A DNA stretch of 64,000 nt from Occultella gossypii (GTDB lineage Bacteria > Actinomycetota > Actinomycetes > Actinomycetales > Beutenbergiaceae), in NCBI RefSeq assembly GCF_019947135.1, contig NZ_JAGSHT010000007.1:62001-126000 (forward strand). Direction: 5' to 3'. The translations under genes were made by a program, and so were the position numbers. Positions within the stretch are counted from its first letter, which is position 1. The number at the start of each line of letters is the position of its first letter. This document shows, piece after piece, positions 37,601 through 45,596 of this stretch. The notes below the pieces were generated by a model that saw nothing but the letters and a program-made list of their open reading frames with translations, was not told where the DNA came from and searched no databases.

Positions 37601-38406
37601 ACCCGCGCACCGTGGGCGGCACCCGGCAGGCCCTCGCCGCGTTCGACCTGTCCACGATCGAGGCCGGGTCGGTGGTCTCGGCAGAGCTGACCGTCACGGC
37701 CGGGGTCTCCGCCGACCGCACGATGCAGATCGACGTCGTGACCGCGGGGACCGACTGGACGGAGTCCACCCTGTCGTGGAACACGCGTCCACCGATCGGC
37801 ACCCAACCGGTCGGCTCCTTCCTGGCACCCGAGACCCAGCAAGCGATCACGGTCGACGTGACCACCGCCGTCGAACAGGCAGCCGGTGACGAGCTGGGGC
37901 TCGCGTTCGTGCAGTCCCCCACCGACCCACAGCGCGCCGGGGCGACCATCGCGAGCCGGGAGTCAGGGGCGACGGCTCCGGTGCTCACGGTCACGCTGGC
38001 CGTCGAGAACCCCTGCACACGGACCCTGACCGGGCCGGTGGCCGGGGCGGTCACGGTGGCCGACGACGAGGTCCTGTGCCTGGATGACGCGCAACTGCGA
38101 GGGTCGGTCACCATCGCCGCCGGCGGTGCCCTGCGGGCGCAGGACTCCGCGATACGCGGACCACTCGACGCCACCGGTGCGGGCCTGATCGACCTGCTCG
38201 ACACCGAGGTACAGGGACCGATCACACTCACCGGGGGCACCGGCACCGCGTGGTTGCAGGACAGCACCGTCACCGGGCCGGTCGAACTAGTCGACGCCGT
38301 GGGCGAGGTCGTCCTCATCGGGATGACGGTCAACGGCACGCTCAGTTGCAGGTCGACGACTCCCCTGGTGCTCGCGCCCGGCGAGGTCAGGAACAACACC
38401 TGCTGA
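34609..38406 (+). CDS. Giant secreted heparinase II/III-like polysaccharide lyase with discoidin and DNRLRE modules
   Basis: A 1265-residue exported protein. A signal peptide (RRRR, hydrophobic core, ARA/DD near residue 40) precedes an alpha/alpha-barrel of residues about 55-370 with AKHNWNVVCNSA and GYTEGIVYWGYA. A heparinase II/III-type beta-sheet domain follows (about 385-620, GVNHSHLDLGSFVID). A PTPTP linker (about 637) leads to a cadherin-like sandwich (660-720), an F5/8 type C discoidin domain (about 748-860, FWSAQGRGQWIQLNL), an Ig-like segment (870-960), a DNRLRE domain (about 965-1137) and a C-terminal repeat-like beta region ending in Cys. The start is GTG 34609 after GGAG. It probably cleaves an acidic extracellular polysaccharide; the extra modules should bind polymer. 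A strong terminator follows. Confidence 0.85.
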   Translation: MRTPNRPRPARRRRPSILAMMTAATLVLVSAIGIGSPARADDIPVIDAPEDVASLVGAHPRLMLGDADVARILAEIGTDPFAERLHEELIDAADGLLTEPVSTYEFPDGRTLLLVAREVLHRSYVLSMAYRLTGDEAYAQRAYDELAAVAAFSDWNPVSFLSTAELLHAYAVSYDWLYTWMDAEQRTVLRTAIVTLGLAPAQDHYDAETSWTRAKHNWNVVCNSAIVIASLAIADEEPELANSMIAQALDRLPVALAEYGPDGGYTEGIVYWGYATRYLVPLMASLESAVGDDFGISELPGLDRTLDFPLHMTGPTGLGFNYYDAAASSPEGGSVGAWLAARYDDPVYAWLAEELARTNNLTYPPFYLLWQGLQDSTSPADAGTPLDRRFERLQTYLARSGWDPMANFFGFKAGQNGVNHSHLDLGSFVIDSMGMRWASELGPDNYGLPGYSSAGPDGPRWTYYRTRTEGQNTLVLNPGSGGGQALDATGTIVATGSSPGGSFVVSDLTQAYAGLGVTNWDRGVALIDDRSRFLIQDEVTATEPVEPWWFMHTAAAVDVAPDGLSAILTIDGRQMSARLLEGPPGAQLSVMDAVPLPTSPAPAGQNVNAGTRKLVVTGEESADFRISVLLEPLPTSADPEPAPTPTPMAGWTVPPAPTASLASVTVDGEPLDGFSADSHSYVIERPAASGVPVIEAVGAAGADVHVEQAAQVPGTAVICVGAAPSCSARYTIDLLDPFQAPVVASVVGVNPAERAIDDDLATFWSAQGRGQWIQLNLPEARTVNGVSLAWSQGAAREYSFRIETSVDGVTWTEALTSTSSGTTAEPEPHPFTPVTARYVRLTGYGSNANEWNSLADFRLVADGQNWPGAAVGEAELTGVLAEIPSELALRTVTRPSLVATYSDGSTIELGADDVELVSSAPDVAEVVGGAIVALAPGEAVIRGRHRDEAGHLAFVHAAVRVVDPGQQTIVAGRDGFIRDGEYADGRYGRLPSMTVKNDPRTVGGTRQALAAFDLSTIEAGSVVSAELTVTAGVSADRTMQIDVVTAGTDWTESTLSWNTRPPIGTQPVGSFLAPETQQAITVDVTTAVEQAAGDELGLAFVQSPTDPQRAGATIASRESGATAPVLTVTLAVENPCTRTLTGPVAGAVTVADDEVLCLDDAQLRGSVTIAAGGALRAQDSAIRGPLDATGAGLIDLLDTEVQGPITLTGGTGTAWLQDSTVTGPVELVDAVGEVVLIGMTVNGTLSCRSTTPLVLAPGEVRNNTC

Positions 38407-38424
38407 CGCGGACCTGCGAAGACA

Positions 38425-38457
38425 CCGATGGCCCCGGCGCAATGCCGGGGCCATCGG
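38425..38457. terminator. Bidirectional terminator between heparinase-like gene and clgR
   Basis: A perfect 14-bp stem CCGATGGCCCCGGC/GCCGGGGCCATCGG with a 5-base loop lies between convergent stops at 38406 and 38476. Confidence 0.85.
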
Positions 38458-38475
38458 TTCGAGACGTCAATGGGA

Positions 38476-38787
38476 TCAGACGGTGGCGAGATCCTCGTCG
38501 CGGCCGAGCTGATAGGCGAAGTCCGCGGGAATGGTGTCCGGGATCGCGATGCCCTCGACGAGTGCGACGCGGTCGGAGACCTCGCGCAGCACCACCGAGA
38601 GTGGGATGTTCAGAGCCGTGCAGATCGAGGAGAGCAACTCCGAGGAGGCCTCCTTCTGGCCCCGCTCGACCTCCGAGAGGTAGCCGAGGGAGACCCGTGC
38701 TGCCGAGGACACCTCGCGCAGAGTTCGTCCCTGACGTTGGCGTGCGCCCCGAAGGACATCACCGATCTCTCGCCGTAGTACCACCAT
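38476..38787 (-). CDS. clgR: ClgR-like XRE-family regulator
   Basis: A 103-residue helix-turn-helix protein: [47 protein letters not shown] is the XRE domain with the ClgR-type sequence. A short tail follows. ATG 38787 has AGGAGGG upstream. The pgsA-cinA-clgR order is conserved in actinobacteria, where ClgR activates clp protease and related stress genes. Size and context agree, so the assignment is strong though based on homology. Confidence 0.9.
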   Translation of the reverse strand: MVVLRREIGDVLRGARQRQGRTLREVSSAARVSLGYLSEVERGQKEASSELLSSICTALNIPLSVVLREVSDRVALVEGIAIPDTIPADFAYQLGRDEDLATV

Positions 38788-38945
38788 GGTGCGTCCCTCC
38801 TCTCGCGCTGTTGCCTTTGCCGTAGTCCTACCGTACCCCGACGGTGCGACGGGTGCGTTGCGCACCGTGGACGAACGATGGGGGTGTCGCCCCTTCGGTG
38901 CCCCGGTCGCCGGCCGGGCATTCACTGGCGTCATGTTGTGCTTCA

Positions 38946-39446
38946 TTACCCTTCCCAACGCCGCGGCCGCCCCGCTTGTTCCCCGGCCTGGCGAAGCAGT
39001 GCGAGGGCGAGCGCCACGGTGGCGGACCGGACCGCGGGACGGGCGCCCGCGAGGTGGTAGCCGCGCACGGCACGCCAGGTCGGCGTGGTGCACGCGACGA
39101 ACACGGTGCCGGCCGGCTGCCCGTCGGCCGGCCCGGGCCCGGCCACGCCGGTGGTGCCCAGCCCGATCTCGGCACCGAGTGCCGCCCGCACGCCGTCGGC
39201 CATCTCGAGCGCCACCTGCGGGTGGACAGGTCCGTGGGTGGCGAGCAGGTCCGCGTCGACGCCGAGCAGCGAGGCTTTGACGTCGGTCGCGTAGGCCACC
39301 ACGCCGCCGCGCAGCACCGCGGAGACGCCGGGAACCGAGACAAGCTCGGCCGCGAGCGCCCCGCCGGTGAGGGACTCCGCGACCGCGACGGTGCGGCCTA
39401 CTTCGATCAGCCGCGCGACGATCGCCGCGGTGCCGTGAGCGGGCAT
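38946..39446 (-). CDS. cinA: CinA C-terminal domain protein (nicotinamide-nucleotide amidase, PncC-type)
   Basis: A 166-residue stand-alone CinA C-terminal domain: [65 protein letters not shown]. The family deamidates nicotinamide mononucleotide in NAD salvage. ATG 39446 begins 6 bases after the pgsA stop; a TTG at 39455 overlapping that stop is a possible alternative. It is co-transcribed with pgsA and lies 158 bases upstream of clgR. Confidence 0.92.
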   Translation of the reverse strand: MPAHGTAAIVARLIEVGRTVAVAESLTGGALAAELVSVPGVSAVLRGGVVAYATDVKASLLGVDADLLATHGPVHPQVALEMADGVRAALGAEIGLGTTGVAGPGPADGQPAGTVFVACTTPTWRAVRGYHLAGARPAVRSATVALALALLRQAGEQAGRPRRWEG

Positions 39447-39451
39447 CCGCG

Positions 39452-40084
39452 TCAATGGGCGTCCGGTGCGGCCGCGGCGGCGCCGCCCGACCGGGCCGAC
39501 TGCCAGGCCTTCCAGCAGTAGTCCACGCCGGTCACCACGGTGACCGCGAGCGCGGCCAGCATGATCACGAACGCGATGATCCGCAGGACGTCACCGAAGG
39601 CCAGGTCGGCCAGGGCGACCGTGAGCAGCATCAGCGAGATGAAGACGATCTGCAGGACGGTCTTGAGCTTGCCGCCCTTGGAGGCGGGCATCACGACGCC
39701 GCGACGGACCATCACGAACCGCAGCACCGTGATCCCGATCTCGCGGACCAGGATCGCGATCGTGGCCCACCACGGCATCAGGCCGGAGTCGATGATGGAC
39801 AGCATCACCATCGCGGTCCCGGTGAGCAGCTTGTCCGCGAACGGGTCGGCGATCTTGCCGAAGTTCGTCACGATGCCCCGGCTGCGGGCGATCTGGCCGT
39901 CGAGCCGGTCGGTGTAGGCCGCGACCAGGAACACCACGAGCGCAGCGACCCGGGCCGCGGTCGAGTCCTGCCAGAGCAGGACCGCGAAGACCGGGACGAG
40001 GACGACCCGCACCATCGTCAAGACATTGGGCAGGTTCCAGACCTCGGCGGTCGCCGCATCGCTGGACCGGGATTCACTCGTCAC
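39452..40084 (-). CDS. pgsA: CDP-diacylglycerol--glycerol-3-phosphate 3-phosphatidyltransferase
   Basis: A 210-residue integral membrane enzyme with the complete CDP-alcohol phosphotransferase motif in [10 protein letters not shown] followed by [10 protein letters not shown], giving D-x2-D-G-x2-A-R-x8-G-x3-D-x3-D (about residues 57-84). It begins [19 protein letters not shown], typical of PgsA. It makes phosphatidylglycerophosphate for phosphatidylglycerol and cardiolipin. The GTG at 40084 is chosen as start because TACCCT lies 6 bases upstream; a GTG at 40120 would add 12 residues. It diverges from the CapA-like gene. Confidence 0.94.
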   Translation of the reverse strand: MTSESRSSDAATAEVWNLPNVLTMVRVVLVPVFAVLLWQDSTAARVAALVVFLVAAYTDRLDGQIARSRGIVTNFGKIADPFADKLLTGTAMVMLSIIDSGLMPWWATIAILVREIGITVLRFVMVRRGVVMPASKGGKLKTVLQIVFISLMLLTVALADLAFGDVLRIIAFVIMLAALAVTVVTGVDYCWKAWQSARSGGAAAAAPDAH

Positions 40085-40090
40085 GCGATC

Positions 40091-40096
40091 AGGGTA
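40091..40096 (-). promoter_or_regulatory. Putative -10 box of pgsA
   Basis: TACCCT lies 6 bases before the GTG start at 40084, consistent with a leaderless transcript, and decides the start used here. Confidence 0.45.
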
Positions 40097-40141
40097 CGGG
40101 ACCGGGGCCGAACCGGGCACAGACGCGGCACCGCGCGGACA

Positions 40142-40147
40142 TACACT
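40142..40147 (+). promoter_or_regulatory. Putative -10 box of capA-like gene
   Basis: TACACT lies 6 bases before the GTG start at 40154, consistent with a leaderless transcript. Confidence 0.45.
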
Positions 40148-40153
40148 CTTCCG

Positions 40154-41485
40154 GTGTCTGAGTCCCCCACCCAGCGTCGACGCCGACGCCGTCGCCGCGG
40201 CCTCCCGCTCCCAGCGATCCTGCTGATCCTGGCGCTGAGCCTCGGCGTCGGTGGCGCGGTCGCGGCCTGGCAGCCGTGGAACGCCGGCGGCTCGTCCGAC
40301 CCTACCGGCGAGCCGACCACCGAGCCCGGCGAGCCGAGCAGCACGAGCGAGCCGACGCCGTCAGCCACCACTCCTGAACCCCAGGCGGACGCCGTCTTCA
40401 CGATCGGCGCCGCCGGCGACGTGCTGCCGCACGACACCGTGATCCGCAACGCCCGGACCGACGGCGGATACGACTTCACGCCCATGCTGGAGGCGACCCG
40501 GCCGTGGAGCTCGGGCGTGGACCTGGCGCTGTGCAACATGGAGGTGCCGCTCTCGCTGCCGGACGAGACGCCGTCGGGCTATCCCCTGTTCGGCGCGCCC
40601 ACCCAGATCGCGGGCAACCTCGCCGACCTCGGCTGGGACGGGTGCTCCACCGGCACGAACCACTCCCTCGACCGCGGCTACGACAACCTCGCCTACACGC
40701 TCGACACCTTCGACGAGGCGGGCCTCGGCCACGCCGGCTCGGCCCGGAGCGCCGAGGAGGAGCTCGCGCCGCAGTTCTACGAGCTGGAGCGGGAGGGTCA
40801 GACGATCCGGATCGCCCAGATCGGTGCGACCTACGGCACCAACGGCCTGCCGATCCCCGCTGACGCCCCCTGGGCGGTCACGATCATCGACGCCGGCGCG
40901 CTGATCGCGCAGGCGACGGCGGCGCGCGAGGCGGGGGCGGACCTGGTCGTGGCGACGCTGCACTGGGGCTACGAGTACCAGAACTCCCCCGCCGACGATC
41001 AGGTCGCGGTCGCCGAGGCTCTCGCCGCCTCCGGGCAGGTGGACCTCATCATCGGCAACCACCCGCACGTGCCCCAGCCGATGGCGCTGCTGGAGGGCGG
41101 CCCGGACGGCTCCGGCATGTGGGTCGCCTACTCGCTGGGGAACTTCATCTCCAACCAGGACGACCTGTGCTGCGTCCCGCAGACCGGCACCGGGCTGTTC
41201 CTGACCGCGACCGTGGTCAAGCCCGCCGACGGCCCGGCCCGGGTGACCGGCCTGGAATGGACCCCGATGACCGTGGACCGGGTCGGCGCCCAGCGGGTCT
41301 ACCCGCTGCCCGCGCTCCTGGCCGGGGACACGCCGTCGGGTCTCACGCTGTCCTCCGGGACCCTGGAGAGCCGGCAGTCCCTCGTGGATCAGGTGATGGC
41401 GAACTCGAGCGGCGCCGAGTTCGCCGAGCGGACCGAGCCGCCGACACCCACGGGTGACGAGGCCGCGGTGGTCCCCCGCTCCTGA
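40154..41485 (+). CDS. CapA-family membrane-anchored metallophosphatase-like protein
   Basis: A 443-residue protein: eight consecutive Arg after residue 7, one membrane anchor (PAILLILALSLGVGGAVAAW), a Thr/Pro/Ser-rich spacer, then a PGA_cap (CapA) domain. Motifs: TIGAAGDVLPHD, LALCNMEVPLS, CSTGTNHSLDRGYDNLAYTLDTFDEAGL, VVATLHWGYEY and IIGNHPHVPQPMALLEG, giving the Asp/His/Asn set of the calcineurin-like fold. The family is linked to poly-gamma-glutamate capsule export, but no capBC genes are near, so another envelope role is equally possible. GTG 40154 is preceded by a TACACT box. It converges on ftsK. Confidence 0.9.
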   Translation: MSESPTQRRRRRRRRGLPLPAILLILALSLGVGGAVAAWQPWNAGGSSDPTGEPTTEPGEPSSTSEPTPSATTPEPQADAVFTIGAAGDVLPHDTVIRNARTDGGYDFTPMLEATRPWSSGVDLALCNMEVPLSLPDETPSGYPLFGAPTQIAGNLADLGWDGCSTGTNHSLDRGYDNLAYTLDTFDEAGLGHAGSARSAEEELAPQFYELEREGQTIRIAQIGATYGTNGLPIPADAPWAVTIIDAGALIAQATAAREAGADLVVATLHWGYEYQNSPADDQVAVAEALAASGQVDLIIGNHPHVPQPMALLEGGPDGSGMWVAYSLGNFISNQDDLCCVPQTGTGLFLTATVVKPADGPARVTGLEWTPMTVDRVGAQRVYPLPALLAGDTPSGLTLSSGTLESRQSLVDQVMANSSGAEFAERTEPPTPTGDEAAVVPRS

Positions 41486-41568
41486 GTGGAACCAGGGGCG
41501 TCCACCGGCCTCAGCCGGAGCGCAGGCCGAAGAGGTCCAAGCGCGGCAAGGCCTCACGCCCGCCGGAG

Positions 41569-44292
41569 TCAGTTCCGGTCGGTGAGGTCCCAGGCGTCCT
41601 CGGAGCCGTCCTCGTCGTCCGAGTCGTAGTAGTCCACGGCCTGCTCGCGCTCGGCGAGGTCTGCGGCCACGAGGTCTGCGGGGCCGTCGTCGTAGGCGGG
41701 TTCGTCGTCGACGTCCGCCGCGGGTGCGGGACCGTCGCCGCGCAGCATCGCGAGCGTGGCGGGCAGGTCGTCGGGCTGGACCAGCACGTCGCGGGCCTTG
41801 GATCCCTCGGAGGGCCCGACGATCTCGCGGGACTCGAGCAGGTCCATCAGCCGGCCGGCCTTGGCGAACCCGACGCGGAGCTTGCGCTGCAGCATCGAGG
41901 TGGACCCGAACTGCGTGGTGACCACCAGCTCGGCCGCCTGCAGCAGCAGGTCGAGGTCGTCGCCGATATCCTCGTCGACCTGCTTCTTCGCCGCGGACAC
42001 CACGATGTCCTCGCGATAGGTCGGCTTGAGCTGGCTCTTCACGTGCTCGACGACGGCGTGCACCTCGGTCTCGCTGACCCAGGCCCCCTGGACCCGCATC
42101 GGCTTGGATGCCCCCATCGGCAGGAACAGCGCATCGCCCTGCCCGATGAGCTTCTCCGCGCCCGGCTGGTCCAGGACCACGCGGGAGTCGGCGAGCGAGG
42201 AGGTCGCGAACGCGAGCCGGGACGGCACGTTGGCCTTGATCAGGCCGGTGACCACATCCACGCTCGGGCGCTGGGTGGCCAGCACCAGGTGGATGCCGGC
42301 GGCGCGGGCGAGCTGGGTGATCCGCTGGATGGAGGCCTCCACGTCCCGCGGGGCGACCATCATCAGGTCGGCGAGCTCGTCGACCACGACGAGCAGGTAC
42401 GGGTACGGCGCGATCTTGCGCTCACTGCCGGGCAGCGGCTTCACCTTGCCGGCGCGCACCCCCGCGTTGAAGTCGTCGATGTGCTTGTACCCGAACGCGG
42501 CGAGGTCGTCGTAGCGGGCGTCCATCTCCCGGACCACCCACTCGAGTGCCTCGGCGGCCTTCTTCGGGTTCGTGATGATCGGCGTGATCAGGTGCGGGAT
42601 GCCCTCGTAGATGGTCAGCTCGACCCGCTTCGGGTCGACCAGCACCATCCGCACCTCCTCGGGGGTGGCGCGCATCATGATCGAGGTGATCATCGAGTTC
42701 ACGAACGAGGACTTACCGGCACCGGTGGCGCCCGCGACGAGGATGTGCGGCATCTTCGCGAGGTTCGCCACCACGTAGCCGCCCTCGACGTCCTTGCCGA
42801 CGCCGATCACCATCGGGTGCTCGTTGCGGCGGGCCACGGCGGAGCGCAGCACGTCGCCGAGGACGACGATCTCGCGGTCGGCGTTCGGGATCTCGATACC
42901 GATCGCCTTCTTGCCCGGGATCGGGGACAGGATCCGCACGTCCGCGCTGGCGACGGCGTAGGCGATGTTCTTGCTGAGCGCGGTGACCCGCTCGACCTTC
43001 ACCCCGGAGCCGAGCTCGACCTCGTAGCGGGTGACCGTCGGGCCCCGGGTGAAGCCGGTGACCTGGGCGTCCACGCCGAAGTCGGTGAGCACGGTGGTCA
43101 GTGCCTCGACGACCCGGTCGTTCGCGGGCGAGCGGAGCTTGTGCGGGGCGCCCTGGACGAGCGTCTCGTCGCCGGGGAGCGTGTAGGTCAGGCCCGGGTC
43201 GAGGACCAGCTGCTCGGCGCGGGCAGGCAGCGCCTGGGTGGGCGGCGCGACCAGATCCTCGGGTGCGGCCGGCTCCTCGGCCGGCTCGTCGAACGGCTCG
43301 ACGGCGGCCGGTTCCGGCGCGGCGGCGGCCTTACCTGCCCGGGTGTTGCGGCTGCGGCCGCGGGGAGCCTCGGCGGGCTCGTCACCGGGTTCGGTCTCGT
43401 GCGGGTGGACGAACGCCTCATCACCGGTATAGGCGCCGGGCTCGACGGCGGGGGCGCCCTTCGCCTTCGGCTTACGACGGCGGGGCCTTCCGTTGAGTTC
43501 CTCGGTCGCGTCGGGGTCCGGGGCGCCCTGGGCGTCGTCGGCCTCGCGGGCGTCGATGTCGGCGCCGGTGACCCAGTCGACGCCCTGGCGGATCCGGCGC
43601 GGGATGGCGGCGACCGGGGTGGCCGTCACCACGAGCAGGCCGAAGAACGCCAGCAGCACCAGCAGGGGCACCGTCACCCAGATGGTCAGGGCGGCCGAGA
43701 GCGGGTTGGCCGCCACGAAACCGATCAGGCCACCCGCGGCGAACACGTCCTGCCAGGCGGGAGGTGCGGGCAGCCCGGAGGCCACCTGGACCAGTCCGCA
43801 GGCAGCCACCGTGATGGCGCTCAGGCCGATGAACACCCGGCCGTTGACCTCCCTGCGTTCCGGGTGACGCATCAGGCGCACGGCGATGAGGACGAGGATC
43901 ACGGGGATCACGATGGCGAGCACACCGACGAGGCCGGCGGCGGCGGCGTGGACGATCTCCCCGGCGGTACCGGACAGGCCGAACCACTCACGCACGGCGA
44001 CGATCACGGCGAGGGCGAGCAGCAGGAAGGCGATGCCGTCCCTGCGATGGGCGGGGTCGAGGTTGCGGGCTCCGGATCCGATGCTGCGCGCCGTCCCTCC
44101 GACTAGGTGGGCGAGTCCCATCCAGATCCCGCGCACGATGCGCACGGGCAGCGGTGACTGCTGCTGCTGCGCCGGCCTCTTGCGCCCACTCCCGCCGGAA
44201 CGCGAGGTGGAGCCCGCCCGACTCGCGGCCGGCGAACTCTTCTTGCGTCCAGGTGAGGCGGACCGTCCGGGGGAAGTCGTACGGGTCGCCAT
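41569..44292 (-). CDS. ftsK: DNA translocase FtsK/SpoIIIE
   Basis: A 907-residue translocase. A basic Ser-rich N-terminus leads to four to five membrane helices (residues about 80-240), then an acidic/Pro linker to about residue 390. The motor follows: [25 protein letters not shown], Walker [16 protein letters not shown] (about residue 520), Walker [14 protein letters not shown] and [21 protein letters not shown]. The C-terminal gamma DNA-reading domain contains [26 protein letters not shown]. It pumps chromosome ends through the division septum. ATG 44292 fits the family; the only purine-rich site lies rather far upstream. The linker is shorter than in E. coli FtsK, as usual for actinobacteria. 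Confidence 0.96.
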   Translation of the reverse strand: MATRTTSPGRSASPGRKKSSPAASRAGSTSRSGGSGRKRPAQQQQSPLPVRIVRGIWMGLAHLVGGTARSIGSGARNLDPAHRRDGIAFLLLALAVIVAVREWFGLSGTAGEIVHAAAAGLVGVLAIVIPVILVLIAVRLMRHPERREVNGRVFIGLSAITVAACGLVQVASGLPAPPAWQDVFAAGGLIGFVAANPLSAALTIWVTVPLLVLLAFFGLLVVTATPVAAIPRRIRQGVDWVTGADIDAREADDAQGAPDPDATEELNGRPRRRKPKAKGAPAVEPGAYTGDEAFVHPHETEPGDEPAEAPRGRSRNTRAGKAAAAPEPAAVEPFDEPAEEPAAPEDLVAPPTQALPARAEQLVLDPGLTYTLPGDETLVQGAPHKLRSPANDRVVEALTTVLTDFGVDAQVTGFTRGPTVTRYEVELGSGVKVERVTALSKNIAYAVASADVRILSPIPGKKAIGIEIPNADREIVVLGDVLRSAVARRNEHPMVIGVGKDVEGGYVVANLAKMPHILVAGATGAGKSSFVNSMITSIMMRATPEEVRMVLVDPKRVELTIYEGIPHLITPIITNPKKAAEALEWVVREMDARYDDLAAFGYKHIDDFNAGVRAGKVKPLPGSERKIAPYPYLLVVVDELADLMMVAPRDVEASIQRITQLARAAGIHLVLATQRPSVDVVTGLIKANVPSRLAFATSSLADSRVVLDQPGAEKLIGQGDALFLPMGASKPMRVQGAWVSETEVHAVVEHVKSQLKPTYREDIVVSAAKKQVDEDIGDDLDLLLQAAELVVTTQFGSTSMLQRKLRVGFAKAGRLMDLLESREIVGPSEGSKARDVLVQPDDLPATLAMLRGDGPAPAADVDDEPAYDDGPADLVAADLAEREQAVDYYDSDDEDGSEDAWDLTDRN

Positions 44293-44469
44293 GATGTGTT
44301 GGTTGTCCTCTCGGGTCAGGCGTGCCGAGACAAGCCTGTCGGCTCTACTCAACCAAAGATCCGCCGTCGAGTCCGGGATGACACGCACACCGACCCCGGC
44401 GCGCGGGTGTGCTGGATCACGCTCCCATCGCGAGCGGCGAGCCGATCACGGGCGCCCGCGGGCCGGCCC

Positions 44470-44889
44470 TCACACCGTGAGGAGGCCGATCCCCAGCGTG
44501 ATGAGCCCGGCGATGAGCGACAGTGCGCCCAGGTAGAGGACCGCGATCCAGCGGCTCGGCCGCTCCCGGCCCTTTCCCATGGCGGAGAAGAAGAACCCGG
44601 CCGGCATGGCGATCGCCGCGACCAGCACCCCGGTGCCGGCGAGCCAGCGCCAGAACCCGGCCAGCGCCGTCGTCTCGGTGAGCAGCAGGCAGACCAGGCC
44701 GAACACGATGAGGACGCCGGCGTGGGCGTGCCCGGCGCGGTAGAACGCGGTCTGGAATCCGGTGGTGGGCACCTTGCCGGTGACCACCTTCATCAGGAAG
44801 TAGCCGCCACTGGTCACGGTCACGGCGGCGAGGATCGCAACGCCGGCCGTCGTCGTGGCGGCCTGGGACAACTCGATCATGGCGATCAT
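44470..44889 (-). CDS. Small four-helix membrane protein, TetR-associated
   Basis: A 139-residue protein with four membrane segments: TTTAGVAILAAVTVTSGGYFLM, HAGVLIVFGLVCLLLTETTALAG, WLAGTGVLVAAIAMPAGFFFSAM and VLYLGALSLIAGLITLGIGLL. A conserved-looking FYRAGHAHAGVL motif with two His follows the first. I do not recognise the family. ATG 44889 has GGAG 10 bases upstream. It diverges from a TetR-family gene across overlapping inverted repeats, so TetR control is likely. Confidence 0.75.
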   Translation of the reverse strand: MIAMIELSQAATTTAGVAILAAVTVTSGGYFLMKVVTGKVPTTGFQTAFYRAGHAHAGVLIVFGLVCLLLTETTALAGFWRWLAGTGVLVAAIAMPAGFFFSAMGKGRERPSRWIAVLYLGALSLIAGLITLGIGLLTV

Positions 44890-44910
44890 CCGATCTCTGC
44901 TCCGGTTTAC

Positions 44911-44927
44911 TAACATCGTTATCTAAC
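44911..44927. promoter_or_regulatory. Putative TetR operator
   Basis: Overlapping inverted repeats TAACATCGTTA (44911-44921) and GTTATCTAAC (44918-44927) lie in the divergent promoter between the membrane protein and TetR genes. Their AT-rich sequence is unlike the surroundings. Confidence 0.55.
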
Positions 44928-44953
44928 GCTGTGAGAAAACCTGTGTCAAGCCC

Positions 44954-44959
44954 TAGACT
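44954..44959 (+). promoter_or_regulatory. Putative -10 box of tetR-like gene
   Basis: TAGACT lies 6 bases before ATG 44966, consistent with a leaderless transcript. Confidence 0.45.
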
Positions 44960-44965
44960 CGACTC

Positions 44966-45532
44966 ATGGCCCGCCCCCGCACCCATGACGAGACCCTCCG
45001 CACGAGCCTGCTCGAGCACGCCTCCAGGGCGCTCTCGGCCACGGGACCGGACGGCATGTCGCTGCGGGCGGTGACCGCCGCCGCCGGCACCACAACGGCC
45101 GCCGTCTACACCCTGTTCGGTGGGCGTGACGGGCTGATCGCGGCGGTCGTGGACGAGGGGTTCGAGCGGTTCGGCCGGCACCTGGCGGCCGTGCCCCGTA
45201 CGGGCGACCCGGGCGCGGACCTGTTCGCACTCGGGCTGGCCTACCGCGAGAGCGCGTTGGCCGACCCGCACTTCTACCGGGTGATGTTCGCGGCCGACGG
45301 CGTCCGCCGGTCCAAGGACACCCTGGCCGAGCCGACCTTCGGTGTCCTGCGCGACGCCGTCGCCCGGCTTCCTTCTGACGCGGTCGGCGAGGCCGGGCCC
45401 GAGCCGATGGCCCTGCGCCTGTGGGGCCTCGTGCACGGACTGGTCAGCCTCGAGCTTGCCGGCCTGCTGCCGGGCGACGAGCGCGAGCACGCCCACCGCT
45501 ACGCCGGGGCGCTCCGGCCCTCGGCACGATGA
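44966..45532 (+). CDS. TetR/AcrR-family transcriptional regulator
   Basis: A 188-residue repressor. The N-terminal HTH spans residues 8-58: LRTSLLEHASRALSATGPDGMSLRAVTAAAGTTTAAVYTLFGGRDGLIAAVV. The C-terminal domain has the TetR_C WHG-like features LAYRESALADPHFYRVMF and LRLWGLVHGLVSLELAG. It diverges from the four-helix membrane protein and probably represses it and itself. It converges on rnj with 64 bases between stops. Confidence 0.92.
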   Translation: MARPRTHDETLRTSLLEHASRALSATGPDGMSLRAVTAAAGTTTAAVYTLFGGRDGLIAAVVDEGFERFGRHLAAVPRTGDPGADLFALGLAYRESALADPHFYRVMFAADGVRRSKDTLAEPTFGVLRDAVARLPSDAVGEAGPEPMALRLWGLVHGLVSLELAGLLPGDEREHAHRYAGALRPSAR

Positions 45533-45596
45533 ATCCCGGCAGGCGAGAACCCCGGCACTCGCGTACCGGGGTCCTCACACGTTCAGCGCCTCAGGC

